The notes below the pieces were generated by a model. It saw only the letters and a list, made by a program, of their open reading frames with translations, had not been told where the DNA came from and did no database searches. The position numbers and the translations under genes were made by a program. This document shows positions 51,500 through 61,895 of a stretch of DNA of 64,000 nt, one piece after another (position 1 is the stretch's first letter; each line of letters starts with the position of its first letter). Source of the DNA: Petrimonas sp. (GTDB lineage Bacteria; Bacteroidota; Bacteroidia; Bacteroidales; Dysgonomonadaceae); assembly GCA_012839475.1 (NCBI GenBank), contig DUNG01000022.1, forward strand, positions 21,721-85,720. Reading direction: 5' to 3'.

Positions 51500-52996
51500 A
51501 TGGCGTTACAATTTATCAGCGCTGAAGAGGCGGCATCGTTAGTTAAAAATAACGATAATGTGGGTTTTAGTGGGTTTACTCATGCCGGTAGCCCTAAGGT
51601 GGTGCCGGTGGAGATAGCTAAGCGGGCGGAAGCGGAACACGCGAAAGGTAACCCTTTTAAAATAGGTGTTTTCACGGGAGCTTCCACCGGTGACTCGATA
51701 GACGGAGCATTAGCCAGGGCAAAGGCGATAAAGTTCCGAACCCCTTATCAAACCAATCCCTACACGAGAGAGGCACTTAACAATGGCGAGTTCGATTTCT
51801 TCGACCTCCACCTATCGCAACTGGCGCAGGAGATTCGCTACGGCTTCTACGGGAAGATTAACGTGGCCGTCGTAGAGGCGTGTGAGGTGACAGAAAGCGG
51901 CGAGATTGTCCCCACCACGGGAATGGGTATCATGCCCACCATCTGCCGCGTGGCTGATCTCGTTATCGTAGAGCTTAACAAGAAGATACCCCGTGAGCTG
52001 AGGGGCATTCACGACATTATCGAGCTTCAAGACCCTCCTAAGCGGCGTGAGATACCGATCTACGAGGTACAAAACCGGGTTGGGCTCCCCTACGTGAAGG
52101 TCGACCCCAAAAAGATCCGCGTGGTAGAAACTGAGCAGGACGGTGAAGGGAGTGACTTCACACCGGTGGATGAATTGACGACCCGGATTGGGCAAAACGT
52201 GGCCGATTTTTTCGTTGGCGAGATTAAAGCGAAGCGTATCCCACCCCATTTCCTGCCGATACAGTCGGGTGTTGGGAATATTGCTAATGCGGTGCTATCT
52301 GCCATGGGTGGCCATCCAGGTATTCCATGCTTTGAAGTTTACACCGAGGTTATCCAGGATGCGGTGATCGATATGATGCAAAAAGGGAACATCTCTTTCG
52401 CGAGCGGTTGCTCACTCACCCTGAGTAACGAGGTGTTTCAAAACCTATACGACAACCTTGACTTTTTCAAGAAAAGACTGGTATTGCGGACGTCTGAGAT
52501 TTCTAACAATCCCGGTATCGTGCGCAGGCTAGGTATTCTCTCTTTGAACACGGCCATCGAGGTGGACCTCTTTGGCAGCGTTAACTCCACCCACGTGAAC
52601 GGGACCAAGATGATGAACGGGATTGGTGGATCGGGTGACTTTACCCGCAACGCGTACCTATCGATTTTCCTGACGCCCTCTACGGCCAAGAACGGGGCCA
52701 TTAGCTGTATCGTTCCCAAGGTGACCCACGAGGACCATACCGAGCACTCGGTGAAGATCGTGGTTACCGAATATGGTGTGGCCGACCTTCGGGGGAAAGA
52801 TCCAAGAAGCCGGGCAGCCGAGCTTATCGAGAAGTGTGCGCATCCCGACTATCGTCCGCTACTGCGTGAATATCTCGATCGTGGCGTGAAGGGACATATT
52901 CCCCAGGATTTCTATGCTTGTTTCGCGTTCCATCATGCTTTAAAGGAGACCGGCAGCATGCTTAACACCGACTTCTCGAAGTACCCGAGGATGTGA
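51500..52996 (+). CDS. Acetyl-CoA hydrolase/transferase family, probable succinate CoA-transferase
   Basis: The 498-residue protein has the Cat1-type signatures FTHAGSPKVVPVEIAKRAE, VFTGASTGDSIDGALA and GIGGSGDFTRNAYLSIF, and the C-terminal VTEYGVADLRGKDP. It should move CoA between succinyl-CoA, acetate and related acids, a step that bacteria making propionate or acetate use to save energy. Length fits the family (about 500). It has its own unit and ends before the convergent AraC gene. Confidence 0.9.
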   Translation: MALQFISAEEAASLVKNNDNVGFSGFTHAGSPKVVPVEIAKRAEAEHAKGNPFKIGVFTGASTGDSIDGALARAKAIKFRTPYQTNPYTREALNNGEFDFFDLHLSQLAQEIRYGFYGKINVAVVEACEVTESGEIVPTTGMGIMPTICRVADLVIVELNKKIPRELRGIHDIIELQDPPKRREIPIYEVQNRVGLPYVKVDPKKIRVVETEQDGEGSDFTPVDELTTRIGQNVADFFVGEIKAKRIPPHFLPIQSGVGNIANAVLSAMGGHPGIPCFEVYTEVIQDAVIDMMQKGNISFASGCSLTLSNEVFQNLYDNLDFFKKRLVLRTSEISNNPGIVRRLGILSLNTAIEVDLFGSVNSTHVNGTKMMNGIGGSGDFTRNAYLSIFLTPSTAKNGAISCIVPKVTHEDHTEHSVKIVVTEYGVADLRGKDPRSRAAELIEKCAHPDYRPLLREYLDRGVKGHIPQDFYACFAFHHALKETGSMLNTDFSKYPRM

Positions 52997-53052
52997 TGTT
53001 GAGTTTCGTTTTTAAGATCTCGTTGAAAGCGACATTATTAAAAAAATACCTG

Positions 53053-53082
53053 AAAAAGTGATAGGTGGTTTTCACCTTTCAC
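53053..53082 (-). terminator. Intrinsic terminator of the AraC-family gene
   Basis: On the minus strand GTGAAAGGTG (53082-53073) pairs with CACCTATCAC (53067-53058) over nine of ten positions, followed by TTTTTC. It overlaps the AraC stop codon. Confidence 0.6.
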
Positions 53083-53960
53083 GGGTTGTACTTCTTTCGG
53101 TACTCTTTGGGGGTCAGTCGGGTCTCCTTTTTAAATGACTTTGAAAAGTGAAAGGGATCGTAATAGCCAAGGCGAAACGCGATCTCTTTGATTTTTAGAT
53201 CAGAAAACTGTAAGTAGGAGCAGGCGCGTTGAATTTTTAATTGGTTGTAATACCCCATGGGGGAGTAGGAGGTCTTCTTTTGAAACAGGCTTCCAAAGTG
53301 AGAAGATGAGTAGCCAACATGCTGCGCGATATCTTCCAGTTCGATGTTGCTCTCCAGGCTGTTTTTCATGAACAGGATGCTTTTTTGAATAACGTCCATC
53401 TCTTTAACGTTTTTGATTTCCCTGAATTGCGTCGCGTATTTGATGGATGCCAGCAGGTAGGTGAGACAGAAGCTGACAAACTCCAAGTTTTCGGGGCTAT
53501 ACCCCATTTCCAAGTTTTGAAACATCTCTTCGAAAAGCAAGATCCTATCGCGATGCCGGCTACTGTATGTATCGCCGATATCTGTTTTCTCCCCGATGAT
53601 AGGGGCGAATAGCTTCTCGTCTTCCCCCTTGAAATGAATCCAGTAGATACTCCATGGGTCTTGATTGTCGGCACCATAAGCATGGAGCTCGTTCTTGGGT
53701 AAGATAAAAACCTGGTTCCTCTCTATGGTTTTTTTGTTCCCCTCGTGTAGTATCCACCCCTTACCGCTTTCGCAATAAAAAAAGATGTTCTGGTTCGCAC
53801 CGTTTTTCCTCTCCCTAAAGTGGTATTTCGCTTTCGGGTAATACCCTATATGGGTTACGTGTAAACGCCGGGTAATCGGGTTCGTTTCTAAATAATCACG
53901 CACGTTGTAAGGTAGTATGATCGCCTTCTCATCCTTAAATCCGTCAGCTATCTTTTCCAT
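53079..53960 (-). CDS. AraC-family transcription regulator with cupin sensor
   Basis: The 293-residue protein has an N-terminal AraC-type cupin (about 30-150, with CESGKGWILHEGNKKTIERNQ) and two C-terminal helix-turn-helix motifs (ELEDIAQHVGYSSSHFGSLFQKKT; IKEIAFRLGYYDPFHFSKSFKKET). It is divergent from the sugar porter gene and should bind the shared 168-base region when its sugar is present. TTACATTTA occurs twice there (53970 and 54052) and could be part of its site. Confidence 0.92.
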   Translation of the reverse strand: MEKIADGFKDEKAIILPYNVRDYLETNPITRRLHVTHIGYYPKAKYHFRERKNGANQNIFFYCESGKGWILHEGNKKTIERNQVFILPKNELHAYGADNQDPWSIYWIHFKGEDEKLFAPIIGEKTDIGDTYSSRHRDRILLFEEMFQNLEMGYSPENLEFVSFCLTYLLASIKYATQFREIKNVKEMDVIQKSILFMKNSLESNIELEDIAQHVGYSSSHFGSLFQKKTSYSPMGYYNQLKIQRACSYLQFSDLKIKEIAFRLGYYDPFHFSKSFKKETRLTPKEYRKKYNP

Positions 53961-54100
53961 CGGGTTTTATTACATTTATTTGATGAAAATTTACATGAAT
54001 ACCATTATATCACGTAGTTATAGTTAAATATATTTCAAAAATAATTAATATTTACATTTAATGCAAAAAATAATACATCAAAAAGAGGGGGATACATCGT

Positions 54101-54108
54101 TATATTTG
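54101..54108 (+). promoter_or_regulatory. -7 box of the sugar cluster promoter
   Basis: TATATTTG is an exact TAnnTTTG, 20 bases before the sugar porter start codon. No -33 TTTG lies 19-21 bases upstream, as expected for an activator-dependent promoter. Confidence 0.65.
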
Positions 54109-54128
54109 CATAAACAAAAAATAAAACC

Positions 54129-55535
54129 ATGAGCGATAAAAAATACAATGGTGAGAAAAACAAGGTGAACAGTCGGTATCTGGTGTTTATTTCCCTTATC
54201 GCGGGGATGGGTGGTTACCTTTTCGGGTACGACTGGGTCGTTATCGGGGGTGCCAAACCATTTTACGAAGTTTACTTTTCAATTGCCCATATCCCATGGC
54301 TACAAGGGTGGGTCATGAGTAGTGCCCTTTTAGGGTGTATATTGGGGGTAATCATCTCTGGTAGCCTGTCTGACAAGTACGGTAGGAAATTCATGATGCT
54401 CCTTGCGGCCATTATATTCGCGGTATCAGCCTTTGGAACGGGTGCTGCCACCACCTTAAATGTTTTCATCCTGTTTCGTATTATCAGCGGGATAGGCATT
54501 GGTATAGCTTCCAATATTTCGCCCATGTACCTGTCAGAGGTGTCGCCTCCCGCTGTTCGCGGTAAGTTCGTGGCCATATACCAGCTGGCCGTGGTGTTGG
54601 GTATTTTATCTGCCCAAGTAGCCAACTGGTTGATCGCGAGGCCGGTGATTCCTGGCGAGGAGATTCTCACCTCGTGGAACGGGCAGATGGGTTGGAGGTG
54701 GATGTTCTGGGTACCCATTTTTCCTGCCTTGCTGTACCTCGCGTTGAGCCTGGTGGTACCCGAAAGCCCCCGGTGGCTGGTTTCAAGGGGGAATTATGCG
54801 AAGGCGACGAGCGTTTTCTCTCGCATCGTGAACCGGGTGTGCGCGGAAGAATTGATCCACGAGATCAAGGAATCGATATCGAACGTGGTGGAGGCTGTTC
54901 CGTTATCCACCCTGTTTAAAGGTAGGGCGCTTAAGATAACCGTTATTGGCGTCACGATTGCCGTTTTGCAACAGTGGTGCGGGATAAACGTGGTGTTTAA
55001 TTACGCGCAGGAAATTTTTTCCGCCGCTGGCTACAGCGTCTCCGATATGCTTTTTAACATCGTGATAACGGGTACCGTGAACGTTATCTTCACGTTCGTG
55101 GGGATGTACACGGTAGACAGGTTGGGGCGTCGCTCGCTCATGCTCCTTGGAACCATTGGGCTATCGCTGATTTACGCGGTATTGGGTGGCGGCTTTTACT
55201 TCCAACTCGAAGGGATTCCCATGTTAGTACTCGTCGTTTTGGCGATTGCCTGCTACGCGATGACGCTCGCGCCGGTTACCTGGATCGTGATCTCCGAGAT
55301 TTTCCCCACTCGATTAAGGGCCAAGGGGATGGCGGTATCCACGTTTGCCCTTTGGACCGCGAGCTTTCTCCTTACCTACACCTTCCCCTTATTAAACAGT
55401 GGGTTGGGTGCTTACGGTACTTTCTGGCTTTACGGGGTAATTTGCGTGGCGGGGTTCCTGTTCATTAGAAGGTACCTCCCGGAAACGAAAGGGAAGCCGT
55501 TAGAGGAGATTGAACGGTTAATCACGGGCGAATAA
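54129..55535 (+). CDS. MFS sugar porter (sugar:H+ symporter type)
   Basis: The 468-residue protein has 12 hydrophobic segments and the sugar porter signatures GSLSDKYGRKFMMLL, VPESPRWLVSRG, VDRLGRRSLMLLG and LPETKGKPLEEIE. It should import a mono- or disaccharide across the inner membrane. It is first in the plus-strand cluster controlled by the divergent AraC gene. Xylose, galactose or arabinose transporters are the closest types; the substrate is not decidable. Confidence 0.93.
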   Translation: MSDKKYNGEKNKVNSRYLVFISLIAGMGGYLFGYDWVVIGGAKPFYEVYFSIAHIPWLQGWVMSSALLGCILGVIISGSLSDKYGRKFMMLLAAIIFAVSAFGTGAATTLNVFILFRIISGIGIGIASNISPMYLSEVSPPAVRGKFVAIYQLAVVLGILSAQVANWLIARPVIPGEEILTSWNGQMGWRWMFWVPIFPALLYLALSLVVPESPRWLVSRGNYAKATSVFSRIVNRVCAEELIHEIKESISNVVEAVPLSTLFKGRALKITVIGVTIAVLQQWCGINVVFNYAQEIFSAAGYSVSDMLFNIVITGTVNVIFTFVGMYTVDRLGRRSLMLLGTIGLSLIYAVLGGGFYFQLEGIPMLVLVVLAIACYAMTLAPVTWIVISEIFPTRLRAKGMAVSTFALWTASFLLTYTFPLLNSGLGAYGTFWLYGVICVAGFLFIRRYLPETKGKPLEEIERLITGE

Positions 55536-55600
55536 AACAACGATGCGCTATTTATAGAACATTGAACGAACATAAACAGCAGTTTTTGCAATTGAAAGAG

Positions 55601-58600
55601 ATGACGGACTATTTGATTCAATCGACGGTAGACACGCCTGTCGTGAAAGCTTGGGTGGAAGAGGTCTATTTGCCTACTTACGAGGTGGGGGCGGAAGAGA
55701 AAAACCCCGTTTTCCTGGAAAAAAGAGTGTACCAGGGAAGCTCGGGTACCGTTTACCCTTACCCGGTCATAGAGAAGATCACGGATGAGAAAAAGGAGAA
55801 AGCCTATACAGCGCTTTTCATCGAGAACAGGTATATCAAGGTGATGATCCTGCCTGAATTAGGCGGGCGCATTCAGATGGCGTACGATAAGTTACGCGAA
55901 TCGCATATCTTCTATTACAACCGTGTGATCAAGCCCGCTCTCGTGGGTTTGACCGGGCCCTGGATCTCAGGGGGTATCGAGTTTAATTGGCCTCAACACC
56001 ATCGCCCCAGCACCTATTACCCCACTGAGTTCTTGATCGAAGAGAATCCGGATGGGAGCAAGACGGTTTGGTGCAACGAGGTGGAGCGGATGTTCCGCTT
56101 GAAAGGCATGCACGGGGTCACGCTTTACCCAGACAAGGCATACATCGAAGTGAAGGTGAAGGTGTATAACCGAACGCCGTTTCCGCAGACCTTTCTTTGG
56201 TGGGCCAACCCCGCGGTGGCGGTCGATGACGCGTACAAATCGGTTTTTCCACCTGATGTGAATGCCGTGTTCGATCACGGTAAACGAGACGTCTCCTCGT
56301 TTCCCATTGCCACTGGGGTGTACTACAAGCACGACTATTCGGAGGGAGTGGATATTTCGCGGTACGCGAACATTCCCGTTCCCACCTCCTACATGGCCAT
56401 TCGTTCGGATTACGACTTTGTGGGAGGGTACAATGAAAAGTCGAACGAAGGACTGCTACACGTTGCCAATCACCATATATCACCGGGCAAGAAGCAGTGG
56501 ACCTGGGGGAACGGGGATTTCGGGAAAGCGTGGGAACGCAACCTCACGGACGAAGATGGTCCCTACATTGAGCTGATGACCGGAGTCTACACCGATAATC
56601 AACCTGACTTCGCTTGGTTGCAACCCTACGAAGAGAAGGCTTGGTCGCAGTACTTCATGCCCTACGTTGAGGTTGGTCACGTGAAAAACGCGACGAAGGA
56701 TGTGATCGCTAACCTCGAGGTAGAAGAAGACACGGCGACCGTTATCGTTTACGGCACCTCTGAAATGAAGGAGTTGAAGTTGGCGCTGATGGATGAGCGA
56801 GGTGAACTTATTTTCAATAAGAGCATCACTCTATCCCCAGAAGCACCCTTCAGGAAGGTAATCACGTTGGTCGGCAGGGAGGCTGAAATGGTATCGTTAC
56901 GGATTACATCGGCTGATGGTAGGGTGCTGTTGGAGTATGACACCGGGTTTAAAGTGGAAGAGGCCATTCCCCCGGCAGCCGAGAGCGCCGATGAACCCAA
57001 GGACATTTCCCTTATTGAACAACTATACCTTACCGGGCTTCATTTAGAACAGTATAGGCACGCTACTTTCAACCCCGTTGACTATTACGAGGAGGCGCTA
57101 TCGAGGGATCCGGGAGACGTCCGTTGCAACAACGCGATGGGACTTCTCTTGATGAGGAGGGGGCAGTTCAAACAGGCTCAACCCTATTTTGACAAAGCGA
57201 TAGAGACGTTGACCAAGAGAAATCCAAACCCGTACGACGGGGAACCCTATTACAACCTGGGGTGCTGCCTGAAGTTGCAATCGAAATGGGATGAAGCGTA
57301 CGGCGCTTTTTTCAAATCGGCATGGAACGCGGCGTGGCAGGATCCGGCCTACCTCTCTATCGCGCAGATCGATTGCCTGAAGGGGGAGTGGGAGGTGGCG
57401 TTGCAACACGTTGAGAAGGCCTTGGTTCGTAATTGGCATAACCACAAGGCACGGCAACTGAAGTCTTCCCTATTGCGAAAGATAGGGAAGAAGGACGTGG
57501 CGTTGCAGTGGGTAGAGACCTCATTGGAGATCGATCGGTTTAACGTGGGTTGCTTATTTGAGAAATGGCTTCTCACGAAGGACGAAGAAGTGAAGAGTGG
57601 GGTAGTGGCTTTGCTGCAGGGTAACGCGCACAGTTACCTGGAGTACGCGTTCGATTTTGGTATGGCAGGATTGTACCGAGAGGCGATTGAATTGCTGGAG
57701 TGGGCCTTGGAAACGGACGCGGCTGACTACCCGTTGATTGGATACGCGCTGGGTTACTTTTACGCCCGAACCGGCGAGGAGGGGAAGGCACGTGAGCTCT
57801 ACGGGCAAGCATTTGAATTGTTGCCCGACAGATGTTTCCCGAACCGGTTAGAGGAGGTGACTGTCTTGCAGCAAGCACTTGCGGTGAATCCCGGGGATTA
57901 TAAGGCCCTCTATTACTTGGGGAACTTTTGGTACGCGAAACGCCAATACGGTGAGGCGATCGATTGCTGGGAGAAGTCGGTGGCTATCAACGATCGCTTT
58001 CCCACCGTGTTGCGCAATCTTTCCCTGGCTTACTACAACAAGATGGATAGGAAAGAGGAGGCTTTACAACTCCTGGAAAAAGCGTTCTCCTTGGATCCGA
58101 GCGATTCCCGCGTCTTCATGGAGCTGGATCAGCTGTATAAAAAGTTGAATCGTTCGCCCGCGGAACGCCTCAAGAGGTTGGAAGAACATATCGATTTGGT
58201 GGAACAGCGTGACGACCTGTTTATCGAGAGAATTGCGCTTTATAACCAGTTGGAACAGTTCGAGACGGCAAAAGAGCTTTGCGACTCGCATAACTTCCAC
58301 CCGTGGGAAGGTGGCGAGGGGAAGGTTACCTTCCAGTATACTTACTGTAGGCTTCAATTGGCTAAGCAGGCGATAGGGGAGGGGGATTACCAATACGCCT
58401 TGAGCTTGCTGAAGGAGACTGACCTGTATCCCGATAATCTGGGTGAGGGTAAGTTGAGCACCGTGAATGAGAACGACGTGGAGTATTACAAAGGCGTTTG
58501 CCTTCGCGGTTTAGGAGATGAAAAACGCGCGGTGGAGTGGTTTACCAAGGCAACCGAAGGACCTGACGAGCCCAAGCAGGCGTTCTATTACAACGACGAG

Positions 58601-58900
58601 AACCCCGATAAAATTTACTATCAAGGGTTGGCCTGGAGGGCATTGGGTGATGAGGAGAAGGCGAGAGAACGGTTTAGCAAGCTAATCGAACATGGTGAGA
58701 AGCACCTGGACGACGAGTGTAAAATCGAGTACTTCGCGGTCTCGCTTCCCGACCTGGCGATTTGGGAAGAGGATCTGAACAAGCGAAACCGAATTCATTG
58801 CTATTACGTGATGGCGCTGGGATGGCTGGGGTTGGGTAAGACCGAAAAAGCCGAAAGCCTAATGCGGGAAGTGAAAGAGCTTGATGTGAATCATCAATAA
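55601..58900 (+). CDS. DUF5107 domain protein with tetratricopeptide repeats
   Basis: From ATG 55601 the product has 1099 residues. The N-terminal part (to about 440) resembles DUF5107: YIKVMILPELGGRIQMAYDK, then GPWISGGIEFNWPQHHRPSTY, similar to the beta-supersandwich of aldose mutarotases. The rest is a long array of TPR units (for example NNAMGLLLMRRGQFKQAQPYFDKA). No signal peptide is seen, so it is probably cytoplasmic. It lies between the sugar porter and GH2 genes and may act on the imported sugar, as a mutarotase-like or hydrolytic protein. The frame's first start is TTG 55562, which I do not favour. Confidence 0.82.
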   Translation: MTDYLIQSTVDTPVVKAWVEEVYLPTYEVGAEEKNPVFLEKRVYQGSSGTVYPYPVIEKITDEKKEKAYTALFIENRYIKVMILPELGGRIQMAYDKLRESHIFYYNRVIKPALVGLTGPWISGGIEFNWPQHHRPSTYYPTEFLIEENPDGSKTVWCNEVERMFRLKGMHGVTLYPDKAYIEVKVKVYNRTPFPQTFLWWANPAVAVDDAYKSVFPPDVNAVFDHGKRDVSSFPIATGVYYKHDYSEGVDISRYANIPVPTSYMAIRSDYDFVGGYNEKSNEGLLHVANHHISPGKKQWTWGNGDFGKAWERNLTDEDGPYIELMTGVYTDNQPDFAWLQPYEEKAWSQYFMPYVEVGHVKNATKDVIANLEVEEDTATVIVYGTSEMKELKLALMDERGELIFNKSITLSPEAPFRKVITLVGREAEMVSLRITSADGRVLLEYDTGFKVEEAIPPAAESADEPKDISLIEQLYLTGLHLEQYRHATFNPVDYYEEALSRDPGDVRCNNAMGLLLMRRGQFKQAQPYFDKAIETLTKRNPNPYDGEPYYNLGCCLKLQSKWDEAYGAFFKSAWNAAWQDPAYLSIAQIDCLKGEWEVALQHVEKALVRNWHNHKARQLKSSLLRKIGKKDVALQWVETSLEIDRFNVGCLFEKWLLTKDEEVKSGVVALLQGNAHSYLEYAFDFGMAGLYREAIELLEWALETDAADYPLIGYALGYFYARTGEEGKARELYGQAFELLPDRCFPNRLEEVTVLQQALAVNPGDYKALYYLGNFWYAKRQYGEAIDCWEKSVAINDRFPTVLRNLSLAYYNKMDRKEEALQLLEKAFSLDPSDSRVFMELDQLYKKLNRSPAERLKRLEEHIDLVEQRDDLFIERIALYNQLEQFETAKELCDSHNFHPWEGGEGKVTFQYTYCRLQLAKQAIGEGDYQYALSLLKETDLYPDNLGEGKLSTVNENDVEYYKGVCLRGLGDEKRAVEWFTKATEGPDEPKQAFYYNDENPDKIYYQGLAWRALGDEEKARERFSKLIEHGEKHLDDECKIEYFAVSLPDLAIWEEDLNKRNRIHCYYVMALGWLGLGKTEKAESLMREVKELDVNHQ

Positions 58901-58929
58901 GATAATGTGAACAATTAAATATTTTTGTT

Positions 58930-61740
58930 ATGAGGATGAGATTTTTTTTACTTTTAGGTGTGTCCCTTTTACTTGGATGCACCCATCCAGCTGACACCAT
59001 TGATCTTGCCGGTGAATGGCGTTTCGCTCTGGATCCCGATGACATCGGGGTGAGTGAACAGTGGTATGCTCGGACGTTTAGCCAAAGCGTTTACCTGCCG
59101 GGGTCCCTGCAGGAGCAGGGTTATGGGTACGATGTGTCTGTAGATACCAAATGGACGGGGTCAATCCATGACAGGTCGTGGTACGATGCCCCGGAATACG
59201 AGAAGTATAGGAAAGAAGGTAACATTAAGGTGCCATTTTGGTTAAACCCCGATAAGCATTATGTGGGGGTCGCGTGGTACCAGAAAGATGTGAGGGTTCC
59301 CTCGGGTTGGAAGGGTAAGGTGATACAGCTTGAGCTGGAGCGCAGCCATTGGGAGACCACGCTTTACGTTGACGGGGTTGAGTTGGGCAAGCGAGACGGT
59401 TTGTCTACACCGCATCGCTATCTTTTGTCGGACCTTGAGTCAGGTAAACATGTTGTTACCGTACGGGTAGATAACCGGGTACATGTTGATGTGGGAATTA
59501 ACGCGCATAGCGTGTCGGATCACACCCAAAGTAATTGGAACGGATTGGCAGGTAATCTGGAGCTCACGGCTAAACCGTCAGTTTATATAGATGACGTGCA
59601 GGTTTACCCGGACGTGGCAAATAGACGGGTAACGGTGATGGTTAGCCTGATGGGTAAAGCGGAGTCTAGCAAAGGGGTTGTTTCCTTGCAGTTGGAAACC
59701 CTGAAAGGAGAGCCGGTTGGAGAGACAGTTCATGTCGACTTCGATACCCTGGCTAACCACACCGAACTGAACGTAACGATTGACGCGGGAGAAGAGGTGT
59801 TATTATGGTCCGAGCATTCCCCTAACCTGTATCGTTTGAAGAGCGTGGTGACTTCTGACGGTGAAAAAGATGGGAGGTACACCCGTTTTGGCTTTCGAGA
59901 GTTCCAGAAAAGAGGAACACGTTTTCATCTGAACGGTTCTCCCGTCTTTTTACGGGGAACGCTCGAATGCTCCATCTTTCCGTTAACCGGCTATCCCGCG
60001 ACGGAAAACGCGTACTGGGAGAAAATATACAGCGCATGCAAAAAGTTCGGCCTAAATCATGTTCGCTTCCACTCATGGTGTCCTCCAAAGGCTGCATTTC
60101 ATGTGGCTGATAGCATGGGCATCTATTTGCAGGTTGAATGCGCGGGTTGGGCAACGATAGGTGATGGCGGGTACATCGATGAGTGGTTTTACGCTGAAGG
60201 CGATAGGATATTGAAGGAGTACGGAAATCACCCCTCTTTTTGCATGCTGGCTTATGGAAATGAGCCAGGGGGACGGAATCAGGTTAAATACCTGTCTGAC
60301 CTGGTCGCTTATTGGAAAAGTAAGGACAACAGAAGGGTTTACACCGGTGGAGCCGGATGGCCATATATTGAAAACGCGGACTACTGGAATGCTCCCGATC
60401 CTCGGATTCAAGCTTGGGGAGAAGGGCTAAATTCAATCATCAATGCACAACCACCCCGTTCGGATTTCGATTTCAGGGATAGAATAAAGGGGGATATGCC
60501 AACGGTTAGCCACGAAATTGGTCAGTGGTGCGTGTATCCCAATTTCAGTGAAATAGAAAAATACACGGGCGTGTTGAAGGCAAAGAATTTTGAGATATTT
60601 CAAGAGACATTGCAAGAGAATAAGATGGGGGACCTCGCGGATGATTTTCTTTTTGCCTCGGGTAGACTCCAAACGCTTTGTTATAAAGCAGATATAGAGG
60701 CTGCGCTTAGAACGCCCGGGCTTGCTGGCTTCCAGCTTCTTGACTTGCACGACTTCCCGGGACAAGGTACCGCGTTAGTAGGGGTTCTTGACGCTTTTTG
60801 GGATGAAAAGGGGTATGTTGGTGGTGAAGAATATAGCATGTTTTGTAATCAAACTGTCCCGCTTGTGCGTTTTCCAAAGATGACGTGGCTGAATAACGAG
60901 AAGATGAGCGTACCGATTGAATTCGCGCATTTCGGGGAGGAGCCGATTAAGGATGCCCGCATCGAATGGACTATTGCTACTGCCGATGATAGAATTATAA
61001 AGGAGGGGAGCTTTGTGAGCGATCTGCCGTTGGATAATGGTATTCAGGTAGGAAGGATTGAAGCTTCCTTTGAGGAGATCGTGGAGCCCACGCGGTTAAT
61101 CGTGTCGGTTAGGCTGTCCGATAAGGCTATAGAGAATCAATGGAATATATGGGTTTATCCCAAGGAAAAACACGATGTAACTAATAAGCCCTTTATAACA
61201 TCCACCTTTGATGACTCGGTGATCGATCGGCTTAATCAAGGTGAAAGTGTCTTACTCCTTTCACCAAAAGGGAAGGTATTACCCGAAAAAGGAGGGGATA
61301 TCGCCGTTGGATTTTCATCTATATTTTGGAACACGGCATGGACAAGCCAGCAACCACCTCACACGCTAGGGGTTTTATGTGATCCAGCCCATCCCGCCTT
61401 GGCGTCGTTTCCCAACCAGGGGTACAGTGATTACCAGTGGTGGGATGTCGTGACCGATTGTGATGCCATGGTGCTGGATGAGTTTCCGGACGATTTTCGC
61501 CCTATTGTATACCTTATCGATGATTGGTTCAAAAACCGATGGCTGGGATTGTTGTTTGAAGCTAAAGTAGGTAAAGGGAAATTAATGGTATGTAGTTCCA
61601 GCCTTGCCAGGGATCCGATTCAATACCCTGCTGCCGCTCAGTTTAAACAGAGTTTAATAGAGTATACTTCGTCTGATAAGTTTAATCCTAAGAGCGAATT
61701 GGATGCTGAACTGATAAGGGGGCTTTTTTCAAACCCGTAA
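58930..61740 (+). CDS. Glycoside hydrolase family 2 lipoprotein
   Basis: The 936-residue protein has a lipoprotein signal (LLGVSLLLGCTH), a GH2 sugar-binding domain (WYQKDVRVPSGWKGKVIQLEL), an immunoglobulin-like domain and a TIM barrel. The acid/base region is YGNEPGG, and the likely nucleophile is the glutamate of VSHEIGQWCVYP. GH2 members include beta-galactosidases, glucuronidases and mannosidases; the substrate is not readable. It should act in the periplasm or at the outer membrane, ahead of the sugar porter. Confidence 0.88.
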   Translation: MRMRFFLLLGVSLLLGCTHPADTIDLAGEWRFALDPDDIGVSEQWYARTFSQSVYLPGSLQEQGYGYDVSVDTKWTGSIHDRSWYDAPEYEKYRKEGNIKVPFWLNPDKHYVGVAWYQKDVRVPSGWKGKVIQLELERSHWETTLYVDGVELGKRDGLSTPHRYLLSDLESGKHVVTVRVDNRVHVDVGINAHSVSDHTQSNWNGLAGNLELTAKPSVYIDDVQVYPDVANRRVTVMVSLMGKAESSKGVVSLQLETLKGEPVGETVHVDFDTLANHTELNVTIDAGEEVLLWSEHSPNLYRLKSVVTSDGEKDGRYTRFGFREFQKRGTRFHLNGSPVFLRGTLECSIFPLTGYPATENAYWEKIYSACKKFGLNHVRFHSWCPPKAAFHVADSMGIYLQVECAGWATIGDGGYIDEWFYAEGDRILKEYGNHPSFCMLAYGNEPGGRNQVKYLSDLVAYWKSKDNRRVYTGGAGWPYIENADYWNAPDPRIQAWGEGLNSIINAQPPRSDFDFRDRIKGDMPTVSHEIGQWCVYPNFSEIEKYTGVLKAKNFEIFQETLQENKMGDLADDFLFASGRLQTLCYKADIEAALRTPGLAGFQLLDLHDFPGQGTALVGVLDAFWDEKGYVGGEEYSMFCNQTVPLVRFPKMTWLNNEKMSVPIEFAHFGEEPIKDARIEWTIATADDRIIKEGSFVSDLPLDNGIQVGRIEASFEEIVEPTRLIVSVRLSDKAIENQWNIWVYPKEKHDVTNKPFITSTFDDSVIDRLNQGESVLLLSPKGKVLPEKGGDIAVGFSSIFWNTAWTSQQPPHTLGVLCDPAHPALASFPNQGYSDYQWWDVVTDCDAMVLDEFPDDFRPIVYLIDDWFKNRWLGLLFEAKVGKGKLMVCSSSLARDPIQYPAAAQFKQSLIEYTSSDKFNPKSELDAELIRGLFSNP

Positions 61741-61895
61741 TAAAAGTATAATGTCTATTTCTATAAAGAATGGGTGTATTAATGAAAAACGCCTGCCTTT
61801 ATGGTGAATGTTTTGGTTTATAGCGTTTCACGTTCAGCCGGGATGAGGGCAATTGAACTTTAAATATAAAACGATAAATTGTAAATTTTACAAAC

